Shown here piece after piece: positions 7,792-20,100 of a DNA stretch of 64,000 nucleotides. Origin of the DNA: Pseudomonas sp. Irchel 3E13. Its GTDB lineage: Bacteria > Pseudomonadota > Gammaproteobacteria > Pseudomonadales > Pseudomonadaceae. Under the pieces are notes generated by a model. The model made no database searches and was not told the DNA's origin. It saw only the letters and a program-made list of their open reading frames with translations. Location: contig NZ_FYDX01000004.1 of NCBI RefSeq assembly GCF_900187455.1, forward strand, positions 124,001-188,000, in the 5' to 3' direction. Both the position numbers and the translations under genes were made by a program. Position 1 is the stretch's first letter. The number at the start of each line of letters is the position of its first letter.

Positions 7792-10092
7792 TCAAAGATT
7801 CTCGTACCGATTCATATCCAGAACCCCGGACTCCACCGGATCGGTCTCCTTGATGTAGCTGTTCAGGTCATGGAAGTACTGCCAGAACTGCGGGTGACTG
7901 CGGCGCACGCCCCAGCGCATGACGATCCGCTCGAACTTCGCCGTGTCGTCACGCGCTGCTTCCATGTCCTCGACGAACTCCGGCACATCGCTGGCCGGCA
8001 CGTTGAACATGAAATTCGGGTAACTGCTCATCACCCCCGGGTAAATGGTCAAGGTGTCCAGCCCCGGCTGATAGCGGTATGCCTCGCCCAGCATGAAAGC
8101 AACGTTACTGTGCGCACGGTTGCGCAACATGCTGTAGACCTGCCGTTTGCCGCCCTGCCCCTCGATACGCAGCATCGTCGCCTCGGGCAACTGGCCAATC
8201 ACCTTCAAGCCCGCCGCCGGACGCGATGCCAGCCGGCTCAGGGCCTGCTCGACATCACGGAATTCCTCGCTGACGGTGTTCCGCGAGCAATACGCGCCGG
8301 TACAGCGGTTGATCGGATCAGGCGAAGCATTGAGGCTGCCGGTGCGCTCGATCAGCTTGAGGCCGAAATCACGCGTGGGGTTGCGCGGATCGAGTTTCAG
8401 CGCGGTCGGCGTGCTGGTGTCGATTTCCTCGTAGTCCATCCACATCTTCACCTTGCCACTGTTCTGATACCAGTTGCTGAGGATGTCGCCACGCTGGTCA
8501 GCCGGCATCAGGCGCAGGAAGTTGACCTCCGCGCCGTTGCGGATCAGGTCGAAGTACAGGCGGGTCTGGGCCTGGTGCGAAACGTTGCCGTACACATCGA
8601 AATTGACCGCCAACTGATAGTAGGTGCGCTCGAGCAGCGGGTAGTCGAACAGCCACATCGTCAGCGGCACGTCGCCGATCAGGCCCTTGGTCACCGACGC
8701 ACTGTCGAAGTGGCGGAAGATGGTCAGCAGCGCGTTGTCATTGCCCGCCCACAAGCTCGACCAACTCGGCGCCGGCATGTCGGCGTAGGTGTCGCGGCGC
8801 AGGCTTTCGTACTCGTTGCGCTTGTCGCGGTAGGCGTGCCAGAGGCTGAGAATGCTGCCAACGTCGTCGATCTGGCCGGGCATGGCCAGCAATGGCGTGG
8901 CTTCGGCACGGTACACCGCGTCAGTGATATAGCGGTCGTGGGCCGGCTCCTGGAACAGCGCCCAGAAGTTGTCGCGGATCACGTCGGTGGCGATCTGTCC
9001 GCGGCACACCGGGCCGCGGATAAAGGTGCGAACGAAGTATTCGGCGTTATCCAGCATGAACTGGTAACGCGCGACCGCCGGAATCGCCTCGAAGGTCTCG
9101 AACGGATTGGAACGGTGCCGCGGGCCATAGCCCGGCAGCGAGGCGGCGTGCCAGTCACCGCTGTAGAACAACTGTTTCACCCGCTTGAGCTTCTGCGGCC
9201 CCATCGGGTAGGTGATGTGGGTCTTGTGCACGATCACGCCCTGCACGGGCATCAGCCGGTAATAGAAATCGGTGCCCGGCGGGTCGTTGGGGCGGCGCGT
9301 GGCGATCAGGTCGACCGGCTGGCCGCTCGGTGTGCGCGAGCGCACCCACTGGAAGAAATGCCCCGGTTCGCCGCCGACGAAGTAGATGTGCGCGAGGAAC
9401 AGATGTTCATAGAGCCAGCGCCCCACCAGCGCCTCGGTGGAACCCGGACGGTTGAGCAGTTCCTCCCATTCCGCGACCTGCGCCGCTTCCGTCGCGCTCG
9501 GCTGCACCGGGTTGTGCTCAACCGGCGTGCCCTGGGCCAGCCAGCGTTGCAGGGTCTGGTACTCGGCCTCGGTCAGGCCGGTCACCGCCAGCGGCATGCC
9601 TTCCTTCGGGTGCGCCCCGGCGTAGGCGTCGAATTCGCCGGGCAGCGGGCACATGTTGCTGCGGTTCAAGCCCAGGACGATGTCCTCGGGCAGCTTGGCA
9701 TTGGGCGTCAGCGGCGTGGTGTGCCCGAGTTCGAGCATCCGCGCCATCAACGCGGCCTGGCTGCCCTGGCGATCCAGCACCGAGCTGAAACCCATGCGCT
9801 GCCAGGCGGCCGGGCCGCTGGCGTCATAGAACAACCGGGTCGGGGCGACCGCCTGGCTGCGGTCGCCCTGGTAGACGGGCACCTTCGACATGCCCCGACT
9901 GGCGCCCTCGGCACTGCCGAGGTTGAGCTGGCAGGCCGCGTCGTTGCAGGCGTGGCAGGCCACGCACTTCTCGGTGAAAATCGGTTGGATGTCCCGGGTA
10001 TAGGAAATTGCCGGAGCGTTCTGAGGGGCTTGTCCGAGCGCCGCGCCACTGATGAGCAGAGCGAAGGCGCCGGCAAGAAAGCGATGCACCAT
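7792..10092 (-). CDS. cti: Fatty acid cis/trans isomerase
   Basis: This 766-residue periplasmic haem protein begins with a signal peptide (MVHRFLAGAFALLISGAALG). A c-type haem site follows in CVACHAC (C43, C46, H47), the hallmark of Cti. The enzyme converts cis-unsaturated membrane phospholipid acyl chains to trans, without double-bond migration, as a rapid response to solvents and heat in Pseudomonas and Vibrio. The length matches the family. It is divergent from metH with a short shared promoter region. Start choice: ATG at 10092 with AGGA 11 bases upstream; the next codon is a GTG that could also serve. Confidence 0.95.
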   Translation of the reverse strand: MVHRFLAGAFALLISGAALGQAPQNAPAISYTRDIQPIFTEKCVACHACNDAACQLNLGSAEGASRGMSKVPVYQGDRSQAVAPTRLFYDASGPAAWQRMGFSSVLDRQGSQAALMARMLELGHTTPLTPNAKLPEDIVLGLNRSNMCPLPGEFDAYAGAHPKEGMPLAVTGLTEAEYQTLQRWLAQGTPVEHNPVQPSATEAAQVAEWEELLNRPGSTEALVGRWLYEHLFLAHIYFVGGEPGHFFQWVRSRTPSGQPVDLIATRRPNDPPGTDFYYRLMPVQGVIVHKTHITYPMGPQKLKRVKQLFYSGDWHAASLPGYGPRHRSNPFETFEAIPAVARYQFMLDNAEYFVRTFIRGPVCRGQIATDVIRDNFWALFQEPAHDRYITDAVYRAEATPLLAMPGQIDDVGSILSLWHAYRDKRNEYESLRRDTYADMPAPSWSSLWAGNDNALLTIFRHFDSASVTKGLIGDVPLTMWLFDYPLLERTYYQLAVNFDVYGNVSHQAQTRLYFDLIRNGAEVNFLRLMPADQRGDILSNWYQNSGKVKMWMDYEEIDTSTPTALKLDPRNPTRDFGLKLIERTGSLNASPDPINRCTGAYCSRNTVSEEFRDVEQALSRLASRPAAGLKVIGQLPEATMLRIEGQGGKRQVYSMLRNRAHSNVAFMLGEAYRYQPGLDTLTIYPGVMSSYPNFMFNVPASDVPEFVEDMEAARDDTAKFERIVMRWGVRRSHPQFWQYFHDLNSYIKETDPVESGVLDMNRYENL

Positions 10093-10154
10093 GTGCCGTA
10101 TGTCCTGATTTCATAAAGGCTTTTCACGATTCTACTTCGGGTCGCGGTGCCAAC

Positions 10155-10169
10155 ATGAATGAAATTCAT
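10155..10169 (+). promoter_or_regulatory. MetR-type binding site upstream of metH
   Basis: ATGAATGAAATTCAT contains TGAA-N5-TTCA (10156-10168), the consensus of the LysR-type regulator MetR, and the palindrome extends by one more base on each side. It lies 83 bases upstream of the metH ATG, a suitable activator position. MetR uses homocysteine as coactivator in enterobacteria. The motif is short, so a chance match is possible. Confidence 0.6.
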
Positions 10170-10251
10170 GCAAATGTGCAACGCGTCTAAAAAGCGCGCA
10201 GCTTTGTTATCATCCCGCAACTTTCGTCTTTGTCTGACCCAGGTAGTCCCA

Positions 10252-13959
<3,708 letters not shown>

Positions 13960-13976
13960 TGATCTAAAAGCCGCTG

Positions 13977-14006
13977 CACGGCGGTTCGGGACACCGAACC
14001 GCCGTG
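13977..14006 (+). terminator. Perfect stem-loop after metH
   Basis: CACGGCGGTTCGG (13977-13989) pairs perfectly with CCGAACCGCCGTG (13994-14006) around the tetraloop GACA. It begins 18 bases after the metH stop. No T-run follows, so it may act as a weak terminator or as a 3' end stabiliser. Confidence 0.5.
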
Positions 14007-14079
14007 AATGGCGCGCAAGCGGCTCTGCCAGCGTCCTCAGCGACTAGACTCTCTGTCAAACCTGAACAGGGAGCCCATC

Positions 14080-14298
14080 ATGGAAGACCCAAGCCAAAGC
14101 AAACCACCTACCTTCTGGCAACTCCTGCACAGCACCCTCGCCGCCGCGTTCGGCGTGCAGAGCGGCAAGAACCGCGCACGCGACTTCACCCATGGCAAGC
14201 CCTCTCACTTCATCGCCATGGGCATCGCGTTCACCCTGGTGTTCATTCTGGTGCTGTACGGGCTGGTCCAGCTGGCCCTGCACCTTACCGCCCGCTGA
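14080..14298 (+). CDS. DUF2970 small membrane protein
   Basis: This is a 72-residue protein starting MEDPSQSKPPTFWQLLHS. The N-terminal half (FWQLLHSTLAAAFGVQSGKNRARDF) carries the DUF2970 signature, followed by one strong transmembrane helix (residues about 48-69, FIAMGIAFTLVFILVLYGLV). The family is widespread in Pseudomonas and other gammaproteobacteria and has no known function. AGGGAG lies 6 bases before the ATG. An in-frame upstream start at 14008 lacks a ribosome site. A strong terminator follows. Confidence 0.85.
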   Translation: MEDPSQSKPPTFWQLLHSTLAAAFGVQSGKNRARDFTHGKPSHFIAMGIAFTLVFILVLYGLVQLALHLTAR

Positions 14299-14302
14299 AA
14301 CG

Positions 14303-14338
14303 AAAACCGCCCGCGGGGTCCATGCCGCGGGCGGTTTT
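14303..14338 (+). terminator. Rho-independent terminator after the DUF2970 gene
   Basis: AAAACCGCCCGCGG (14303-14316) pairs with CCGCGGGCGGTTTT (14325-14338). The T-run lies within the right arm, and the A-run on the left makes it bidirectional. It could also stop transcription from the small minus-strand gene at 14388-14501. Confidence 0.85.
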
Positions 14339-14387
14339 CATTTCAGGTCGCAAGATCACGGTTGTTGCGGGCAGCTTCAGCGCTCCA

Positions 14388-14501
14388 TCACTGATGACTG
14401 ACCCAATACACAGCGGTCACGACAACCAGGACAATCAGGCAGAGGATTGCCCAAGCGTCGACATTGCTGTCGCTTTTGACGGCTTTGGTCGGGTTTCCCA
14501 T
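14388..14501 (-). CDS. 37-residue single-pass membrane peptide
   Basis: The frame encodes 37 residues beginning MGNPTKAVKSDSNVDAW. A polar, charged head of about 15 residues precedes one membrane helix (residues about 17-34, AILCLIVLVVVTAVYWV). AAGAGGCAATGCA directly upstream of the ATG at 14499-14501 is a good ribosome site. An upstream in-frame start at 14576 is less likely because it lacks one. The shape is that of small stress or membrane-regulatory peptides; no function can be assigned. It shares the bidirectional terminator at 14303-14338 with the gene on the opposite strand. Confidence 0.65.
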   Translation of the reverse strand: MGNPTKAVKSDSNVDAWAILCLIVLVVVTAVYWVSHQ

Positions 14502-14822
14502 TGCATTGCCTCTTTTATTGGTGGTTATGGGAATGCATACCCCCAGCAGTAAAGTCCAGCAATGCCCATTGCTCAAGCAGGGACTTTGACGAGTCGACGG
14601 ACGCCCTGTCCGACCTTAGTTTCGCCGGCTGACGGCACCTGCCAAGCCCCTCGTAAAGACCGATAAATGCCAGCCAATCTCACTTAGTCCAAATGGTTCT
14701 TTTCATATGCAAAAACATCACTTTTGCGCATAAATACAACCTGCTATCTTTCCCCGGCTCCGCATCCGGAGTGCGCGGCCGTGCGCGCGATTAGCTGCAA
14801 GCAGCTTGAGAACAGGACCCCT
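14502..14822. promoter_or_regulatory. Intergenic region with likely cysI promoter
   Basis: These 321 bases lie between the small minus-strand gene and cysI. An imperfect inverted repeat, ATGCAAAA (14707-14714) and TTTTGCGCAT (14722-14731), sits in an AT-rich stretch. It is followed by a -10-like TATCTT around 14745-14750. CysB is the expected regulator of sulfite reductase, but its sites are too degenerate to call here. A GC-rich leader follows. Confidence 0.35.
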
Positions 14823-16481
14823 ATGTACGTATACGACGAGTACGATCAGCGGATCATCGAGGACCGCGTCAAGCAGTTCCGGGATCAGACCCGCCGCTAC
14901 CTGGCCGGCGAACTGAGCGAAGAAGAATTCCGCCCTCTGCGCCTGCAGAACGGCCTCTATATCCAACGTTTTGCCCCGATGTTGCGGGTTGCCGTGCCTT
15001 ACGGCCAGCTGACCTCGCGTCAGACCCGCCTGCTGGCGAAGATCGCTCGCGACTATGACAAGGGCTACGCGCACATCAGCACCCGGCAGAACGTCCAGTA
15101 CAACTGGCCTGCCCTGGAAGACATCCCGGACATCCTCGCCGAGCTGGCCACCGTGCAGATGCACGCGATCCAGACCAGCGGCAACTGCCTGCGCAACGTC
15201 ACCACCGACCAGTTCGCCGGTGTCGCCGCCGACGAGTTGATCGATCCGCGCCCATGGTGCGAGATCGTCCGTCAGTGGACGACCTTCCACCCGGAATTCG
15301 CCTACCTGCCGCGCAAGTTCAAGATCGCCATCAACGGCTCGACCAGCGACCGCGCGGCCATCGAAGTGCACGATATCGGCCTGGAGCCGGTGCACAACGA
15401 AGCCGGCGAGCTGGGCTTCCGCGTTCTGGTCGGTGGCGGCCTCGGCCGTACCCCGGTAATCGGCGCTTTCATCAATGAGTTCCTGCCATGGCAGGACCTG
15501 CTGAGCTACCTGGACGCCATCCTGCGGGTTTACAACCGCTACGGCCGGCGTGACAACAAGTACAAGGCGCGGATCAAGATTCTGGTCAAGGCCCTGACGC
15601 CGGAAGTGTTTGCCGAGAAGGTCGAGGCCGAAATGGTCCACCTGCGCGGCGGCAGCAGCACCCTGACCGATGCCGAAGTGCATCGCGTTGCCAAGCACTT
15701 CGTCGATCCGGACTACAAGGCCCTCGACAACCTCGATACGCAACTGGCCGAGCTTGACCAGCAGCACCCGGGCTTCGCCCGCTGGCGCGTGCGCAACACC
15801 CTGGCGCACAAGAAGCCGGGCTACGTTGCCGTCACCCTGTCGCTCAAGCCTACCGGCGTCGCCCCGGGCGACCTGACCGACAAGCAACTGGACAAGGTCG
15901 CCGACCTCGCCGAGCGCTACAGCTTCGGCCAGCTGCGCACCTCCCACGAACAAAACATCATCCTCGCCGATGTCGAGCAGAGCGAGCTGCACACGCTCTG
16001 GCTGGAACTGCGCGAGCATGGCTTCGCCACGCCGAACATTGGCCTGCTGACCGACATCATCTGCTGCCCGGGTGGTGACTTCTGCTCCCTGGCCAACGCC
16101 AAGTCGATCCCGATCGCCGAATCCATCCAGCGCCGTTTCGACGACCTGGACTACCTGTTCGACATCGGCGAACTGGACCTGAATATCTCCGGTTGCATGA
16201 ACGCCTGTGGTCACCACCACGTCGGTCATATCGGTATTCTCGGCGTGGACAAGAAAGGCGAAGAGTTCTATCAGGTCTCCCTCGGTGGCAGCGCCAGCCG
16301 TGACGCCAGCCTGGGCAAGATCCTCGGCCCGTCCTTCGCCCAGGACGCCATGCCGGACGTGATCGAGAAGCTGATTAACGTCTACGTTGAAAAACGCAAC
16401 GAAGACGAGCGCTTCATCGACACCTACCAGCGCATCGGCATCGACCCCTTCAAGGAGCGCGTCTATGCAGCGAATCATTAA
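14823..16481 (+). CDS. cysI: Sulfite reductase, siroheme [4Fe-4S] subunit
   Basis: This 552-residue enzyme reduces sulfite to sulfide in assimilatory sulfur metabolism. The coupled cofactor ligands are present: C-X5-C in CCPGGDFC (C415, C421) and C-X3-C in SGCMNACGHH (C458, C462). Two nitrite/sulfite reductase ferredoxin-like half-domains flank them (RLQNGLYIQRFAPMLRVAVP near the start and KKPGYVAVTLSL near residue 340). The short N-terminus and the DUF934 neighbour fit the Pseudomonas form. Start ATG 14823 (MYVYDEYDQR) has AGGA upstream. Its last 17 bases overlap the next gene, so translation is probably coupled. Confidence 0.93.
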   Translation: MYVYDEYDQRIIEDRVKQFRDQTRRYLAGELSEEEFRPLRLQNGLYIQRFAPMLRVAVPYGQLTSRQTRLLAKIARDYDKGYAHISTRQNVQYNWPALEDIPDILAELATVQMHAIQTSGNCLRNVTTDQFAGVAADELIDPRPWCEIVRQWTTFHPEFAYLPRKFKIAINGSTSDRAAIEVHDIGLEPVHNEAGELGFRVLVGGGLGRTPVIGAFINEFLPWQDLLSYLDAILRVYNRYGRRDNKYKARIKILVKALTPEVFAEKVEAEMVHLRGGSSTLTDAEVHRVAKHFVDPDYKALDNLDTQLAELDQQHPGFARWRVRNTLAHKKPGYVAVTLSLKPTGVAPGDLTDKQLDKVADLAERYSFGQLRTSHEQNIILADVEQSELHTLWLELREHGFATPNIGLLTDIICCPGGDFCSLANAKSIPIAESIQRRFDDLDYLFDIGELDLNISGCMNACGHHHVGHIGILGVDKKGEEFYQVSLGGSASRDASLGKILGPSFAQDAMPDVIEKLINVYVEKRNEDERFIDTYQRIGIDPFKERVYAANH

Positions 16482-16959
16482 GAACAACCAGATCGTCGAC
16501 GAAACCTGGCACCTGCTGCCCAAGGACGTGACCCTGGACCAACTGAGCAACTGCGACGACTACATCGTGCCGCTGCAACTGTGGCGCGAACACGCCCACG
16601 CCCTGAAAGCCCGCGACGGCGGCCTGGGCGTGTGGCTGGACAGCGACGAAGAAGCCGAGGAAATCGGTGAAGATGTCGCGCATTTCCAGGTCATCGCCCT
16701 GAACTTCCCGGCCTTCACCGACGGGCGCAACTATTCCAATGCGCGTCTGCTGCGTGATCGCTACAAGTTCACCGGTGAGCTACGTGCCATTGGCGACGTG
16801 CTGCGTGACCAGTTGTTCTACATGGCTCGCTGCGGTTTCGACGCTTTCGCCGTGCGCGCCGACAAAGACCCGGAAGATGCACTGCAAAGTCTCAAGGACT
16901 TCTCGGTGACCTACCAGGCCGCCACTGACGAACCGCTGCCGCTGTTCCGCCGCCGCTGA
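16465..16959 (+). CDS. DUF934 protein, partner of sulfite reductase
   Basis: This 164-residue soluble protein (MQRIIKNNQIVDETWHLL) belongs to the DUF934 family, which is nearly always encoded directly after cysI-type genes in Pseudomonas. Conserved stretches include HFQVIALNFPAFTDGRNYSNARLLRDRY and GDVLRDQLFYMARCGFDAF. An accessory role in sulfite reduction is inferred from gene position; no activity is known to me. The start lies inside cysI (17-base overlap), with AAGGAG 9 bases upstream. Confidence 0.9.
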   Translation: MQRIIKNNQIVDETWHLLPKDVTLDQLSNCDDYIVPLQLWREHAHALKARDGGLGVWLDSDEEAEEIGEDVAHFQVIALNFPAFTDGRNYSNARLLRDRYKFTGELRAIGDVLRDQLFYMARCGFDAFAVRADKDPEDALQSLKDFSVTYQAATDEPLPLFRRR

Positions 16960-17002
16960 TCGGTCAGGCAAAGGCCCCATTGCCGGGGAATGCCTGGTCA
17001 GT

Positions 17003-17065
17003 CTTCGCGAGCACGCTCGCTCCTACACCATCGACGCATGTGTAGGAACGAGCTTGCTCGCGAAG
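17003..17065. repeat. REPIN (pair of inverted REP sequences)
   Basis: CTTCGCGAGCACGCTCGCTC and its near-complement ending CTTGCTCGCGAAG face each other, with TCCTACAC / GTGTAGGA as inner arms around a short loop. This is the common Pseudomonas REP doublet, scattered in intergenic space and mobilised by RAYT transposases. It sits between the DUF934 gene and the 3' end of the NEL-effector gene. A looser CAGGCA/TGCCTG stem at 16965-16996 precedes it. Confidence 0.85.
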
Positions 17066-17109
17066 GGCTGCCCGGTAGCGGGCCTTTGTACATTCAGCCA
17101 ATCCCGCCC

Positions 17110-20100
17110 CTAGAGTTCCTCGACCGCCTCGTCCTCCGCCTTGGTCAAGCGCGAAATACAGTCGACCTCAGCCTTGTGGTGAGCATCCCTCACGGCATTG
17201 ACGACATTCAGGTAGCGCTGACCGCTCAGTTCCACCCTGCGTAACACTCCATTTCCGTCCAGCGGACTTTCACCGAGGGCGGTACTCAATACCTCCAGCA
17301 CGCGCTGGTCCAGTGTGGGAACCGGGCCCTGGTAAATCTGCGCACAGTATTCCAGGTACTCCAACCCATCGGCCCATGGCGCCACGACACTTTCGAACTG
17401 CAGAGGAAAACGCCGTTTGAGGTAGCGTTGCCAACTCGCATCCGCGGCCATCCACTGTTGCCGGTTTGCAGCGGTCTCATTCACCAGCACCGCGTCCCTG
17501 ACGTTCATCACCGTTCTCTTCGAAAGGTTCGCTTCCGCCCTGTAGTGCATGCCCTTCGACAGTTCGGGGTAGTTCAGCGCTTTCGCAAGGCCTTGGCGCA
17601 GTGCCAGGCGGATCTCGATGTCGTCCACATTCTCACGCATGAGCAACCCGTCACTGATGTCGTCCTGAACGGCCAGATCAGGCAGTGTCTCCTGCCTGAT
17701 CAGCGCCCGGCGCCGCAACACCCGGCGCTGGGCCACAAGTTCGCTCAGGCGCTGCACTTCATGGCGCCGAAACAGTTTTCGGTAGAGGTGAACCAGCACA
17801 TGGCTCAGTTCGATGTTGTTGGCCGCCTCCGCGCCAAAACGGTGAACCAGCGCAGTGGTTTCCAGCTCGCTGAAGGCATCCGTGCCGGCATCGCCGCAGG
17901 TAAACGGAAAGCTTCGGGCAATCTCGATCAGTTCCTCGCGCAGTTCGTCATGTTGCGAACTGTACTCAAGCAATTCCCAGACCCTGTCGTTCAGGCCAGA
18001 TTTGTTGATCTGGTATTCCCGGGATTCGGCCAGACGGTCCAGAACGTCCATCAGTTCACTGTTACCGCGGCGAACGAACAGTTCGCTCCACAGTTCGCGC
18101 TGTTCGGCGGTACACCCCACCAGCCACGGCAAGGTCGGGTGCTGGAACTGCCCCGAGGCGTGAAAAATCGAGCCCGTGGCTTCGAGCCGCGCCACGCTCT
18201 CGGCCAGCAGCGGGTTGTAATTGACGTGCAGCCGGCTCTGATTGGTATCGCTATGCCGCAGAATCTCGGCGAAGCGGGTGTTCTCCAGCTCCGGGAGTTC
18301 AGTCATGAAGTTCGAACTCAGCTCGACCTGGCGCAAGCGGCAACGTGGCGAGCTCATCAGCCGGGAAAGGCCTTGGGGCCAGGCGGTGATGGCGCATGAC
18401 TCCAGGTCCAGGTGCTGCAACATCGCCAGGTTGCCGACATCCGGCGCAAGCCCCAGCGGATTGGATGACAGTGACAGCACCCGAAGCTGCGAAAAGCGGC
18501 CGAATGCCCGTGCGCCATCGGCATCGAGGACGATCCGGTTACTGCCCAGGCTCAGACGCTCCAGCGGCAGGACCGACAATGCTTCGAGGTCGCTGGCACT
18601 CAACACCAACCCATTGAACCGCATGCTCAACCGGCACAGCGAAGGCAGGCCGCAAAGGTCGCGCAATACCGGGCCCGGAAGGCTCGCCAGGCGATTGCTG
18701 GTCAGGTTAAGCGACTGCAGTCCGTGGAACGAACGCAGGGGCGCGAACACATTCAGCGAGTTGGACAATGAATTGATACTCAGGTCGAGCGTGCTCAAGC
18801 TGGCCATGTGAGCAACCGACGCGGGAACGGTGCTCAAGTTATTGTTGAGCAATATGAGCTCACGCAACTCGCCGAAGCAGCCCAGAAAGCTCTCGGGGAG
18901 TTCTTCCAGCCCCATGCTCTCCATGTTCAGTAGTTTTATGTGATCGAATCGGGCCCCCAGTACAGGCAGCCGGGAAACGCGCTGCCCGGACAAGTCGAGG
19001 GTATGTGATCGCTCGCCGTCACCGGCAAGGCGCCAGGCCTCCTTCAGGCGCTGTCCTATCCGCCAGCGGTAATCACGCTCGATGGCACTGATCCGCAGCT
19101 CGAGCTGCCATTCGCGCAGGCTGTGTGAAAGCTCCCCGTATTCGTTTTCCAGCGCCTCGATCGCGGTGCCCAGATGCTCGTACTTCGATAGCAGACGGAC
19201 CTTGAGGTCCCGTATCTGATTGCGGTTCAAGTCTGGGTAAAGCTCACTCAGCCTTCGCCCCGTTGCTTGAGTGCTCTGTGTGCCACCGAGCGTATAACCG
19301 ATTCGCCCGTCAGCCAGCCGCATCGGTGAACGAAACCCTGGCTTCACCGGCTGCAGGCCCAACAACTGCGAAGCCTGCGAACGGTCGTCCGTCGCCAACC
19401 GGTACAGCAACGCCTGCAACGGCGGCTGTCCGGGCAAATCCAGCATCAGCTCGGCGCGCTTGTTGGCTGGAAGGGCTGCCAGGATGGCCGCGGCCATGGA
19501 CTCGTTCTTGGCGAGCACCTGCCCGTCAACGTCGTACGTGACATAGCTCCCGTGCTCGCGCACGAACGTCCTCTTCAACGCCGCACCCGTGCCGCCTAGC
19601 TGTTCAAGCAAATGCCCGTCCGGGGTGTCTCTGCGCAGCTCGAAACGAACCCCGCCATTCCAGCTGGGCAGCTTTTCCACCAAGCGCAAGGCCAGTCGAT
19701 CACTGTCCCGGTTTGCCATGGTTGACCGATACAGGCCCTCGAATGCTCGACTCAATCGAATCTGGCGCTGATACAGGCGGGCTTCCTCTGCCAGGGTCAG
19801 GGGAATCCGCTGATTGCCGTCCTCCAGGCCGCTGGCGTGGCTGAGCAGTTCATCGACGACCTCATCAGGCAGCGAGGCATACCGTTGCTGAAGAATCCGG
19901 GCCCTCGGCGACCTGGGCACCTCGCCTTGATCGTACAGGCTTTCGAATATCGTCCTCCGACGCCGGATGATACGTCTGACCAATCGCTCACGTACGACCT
20001 GCGCCCGCGTATCGGGCGCCACACCCGCGCCCAACAGGTGATTGATCTCGTCTTCATCAAGCTGCGCAACGATGGCTTCGGGCAGGCGGTTGTCAAACAG

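Noticed and set aside
10093..10251. Possible SAH or cobalamin riboswitch upstream of metH.
   Set aside because: The 159-base leader is too short for a cobalamin riboswitch, and the SAH-riboswitch core was not found; a MetR palindrome explains control better.
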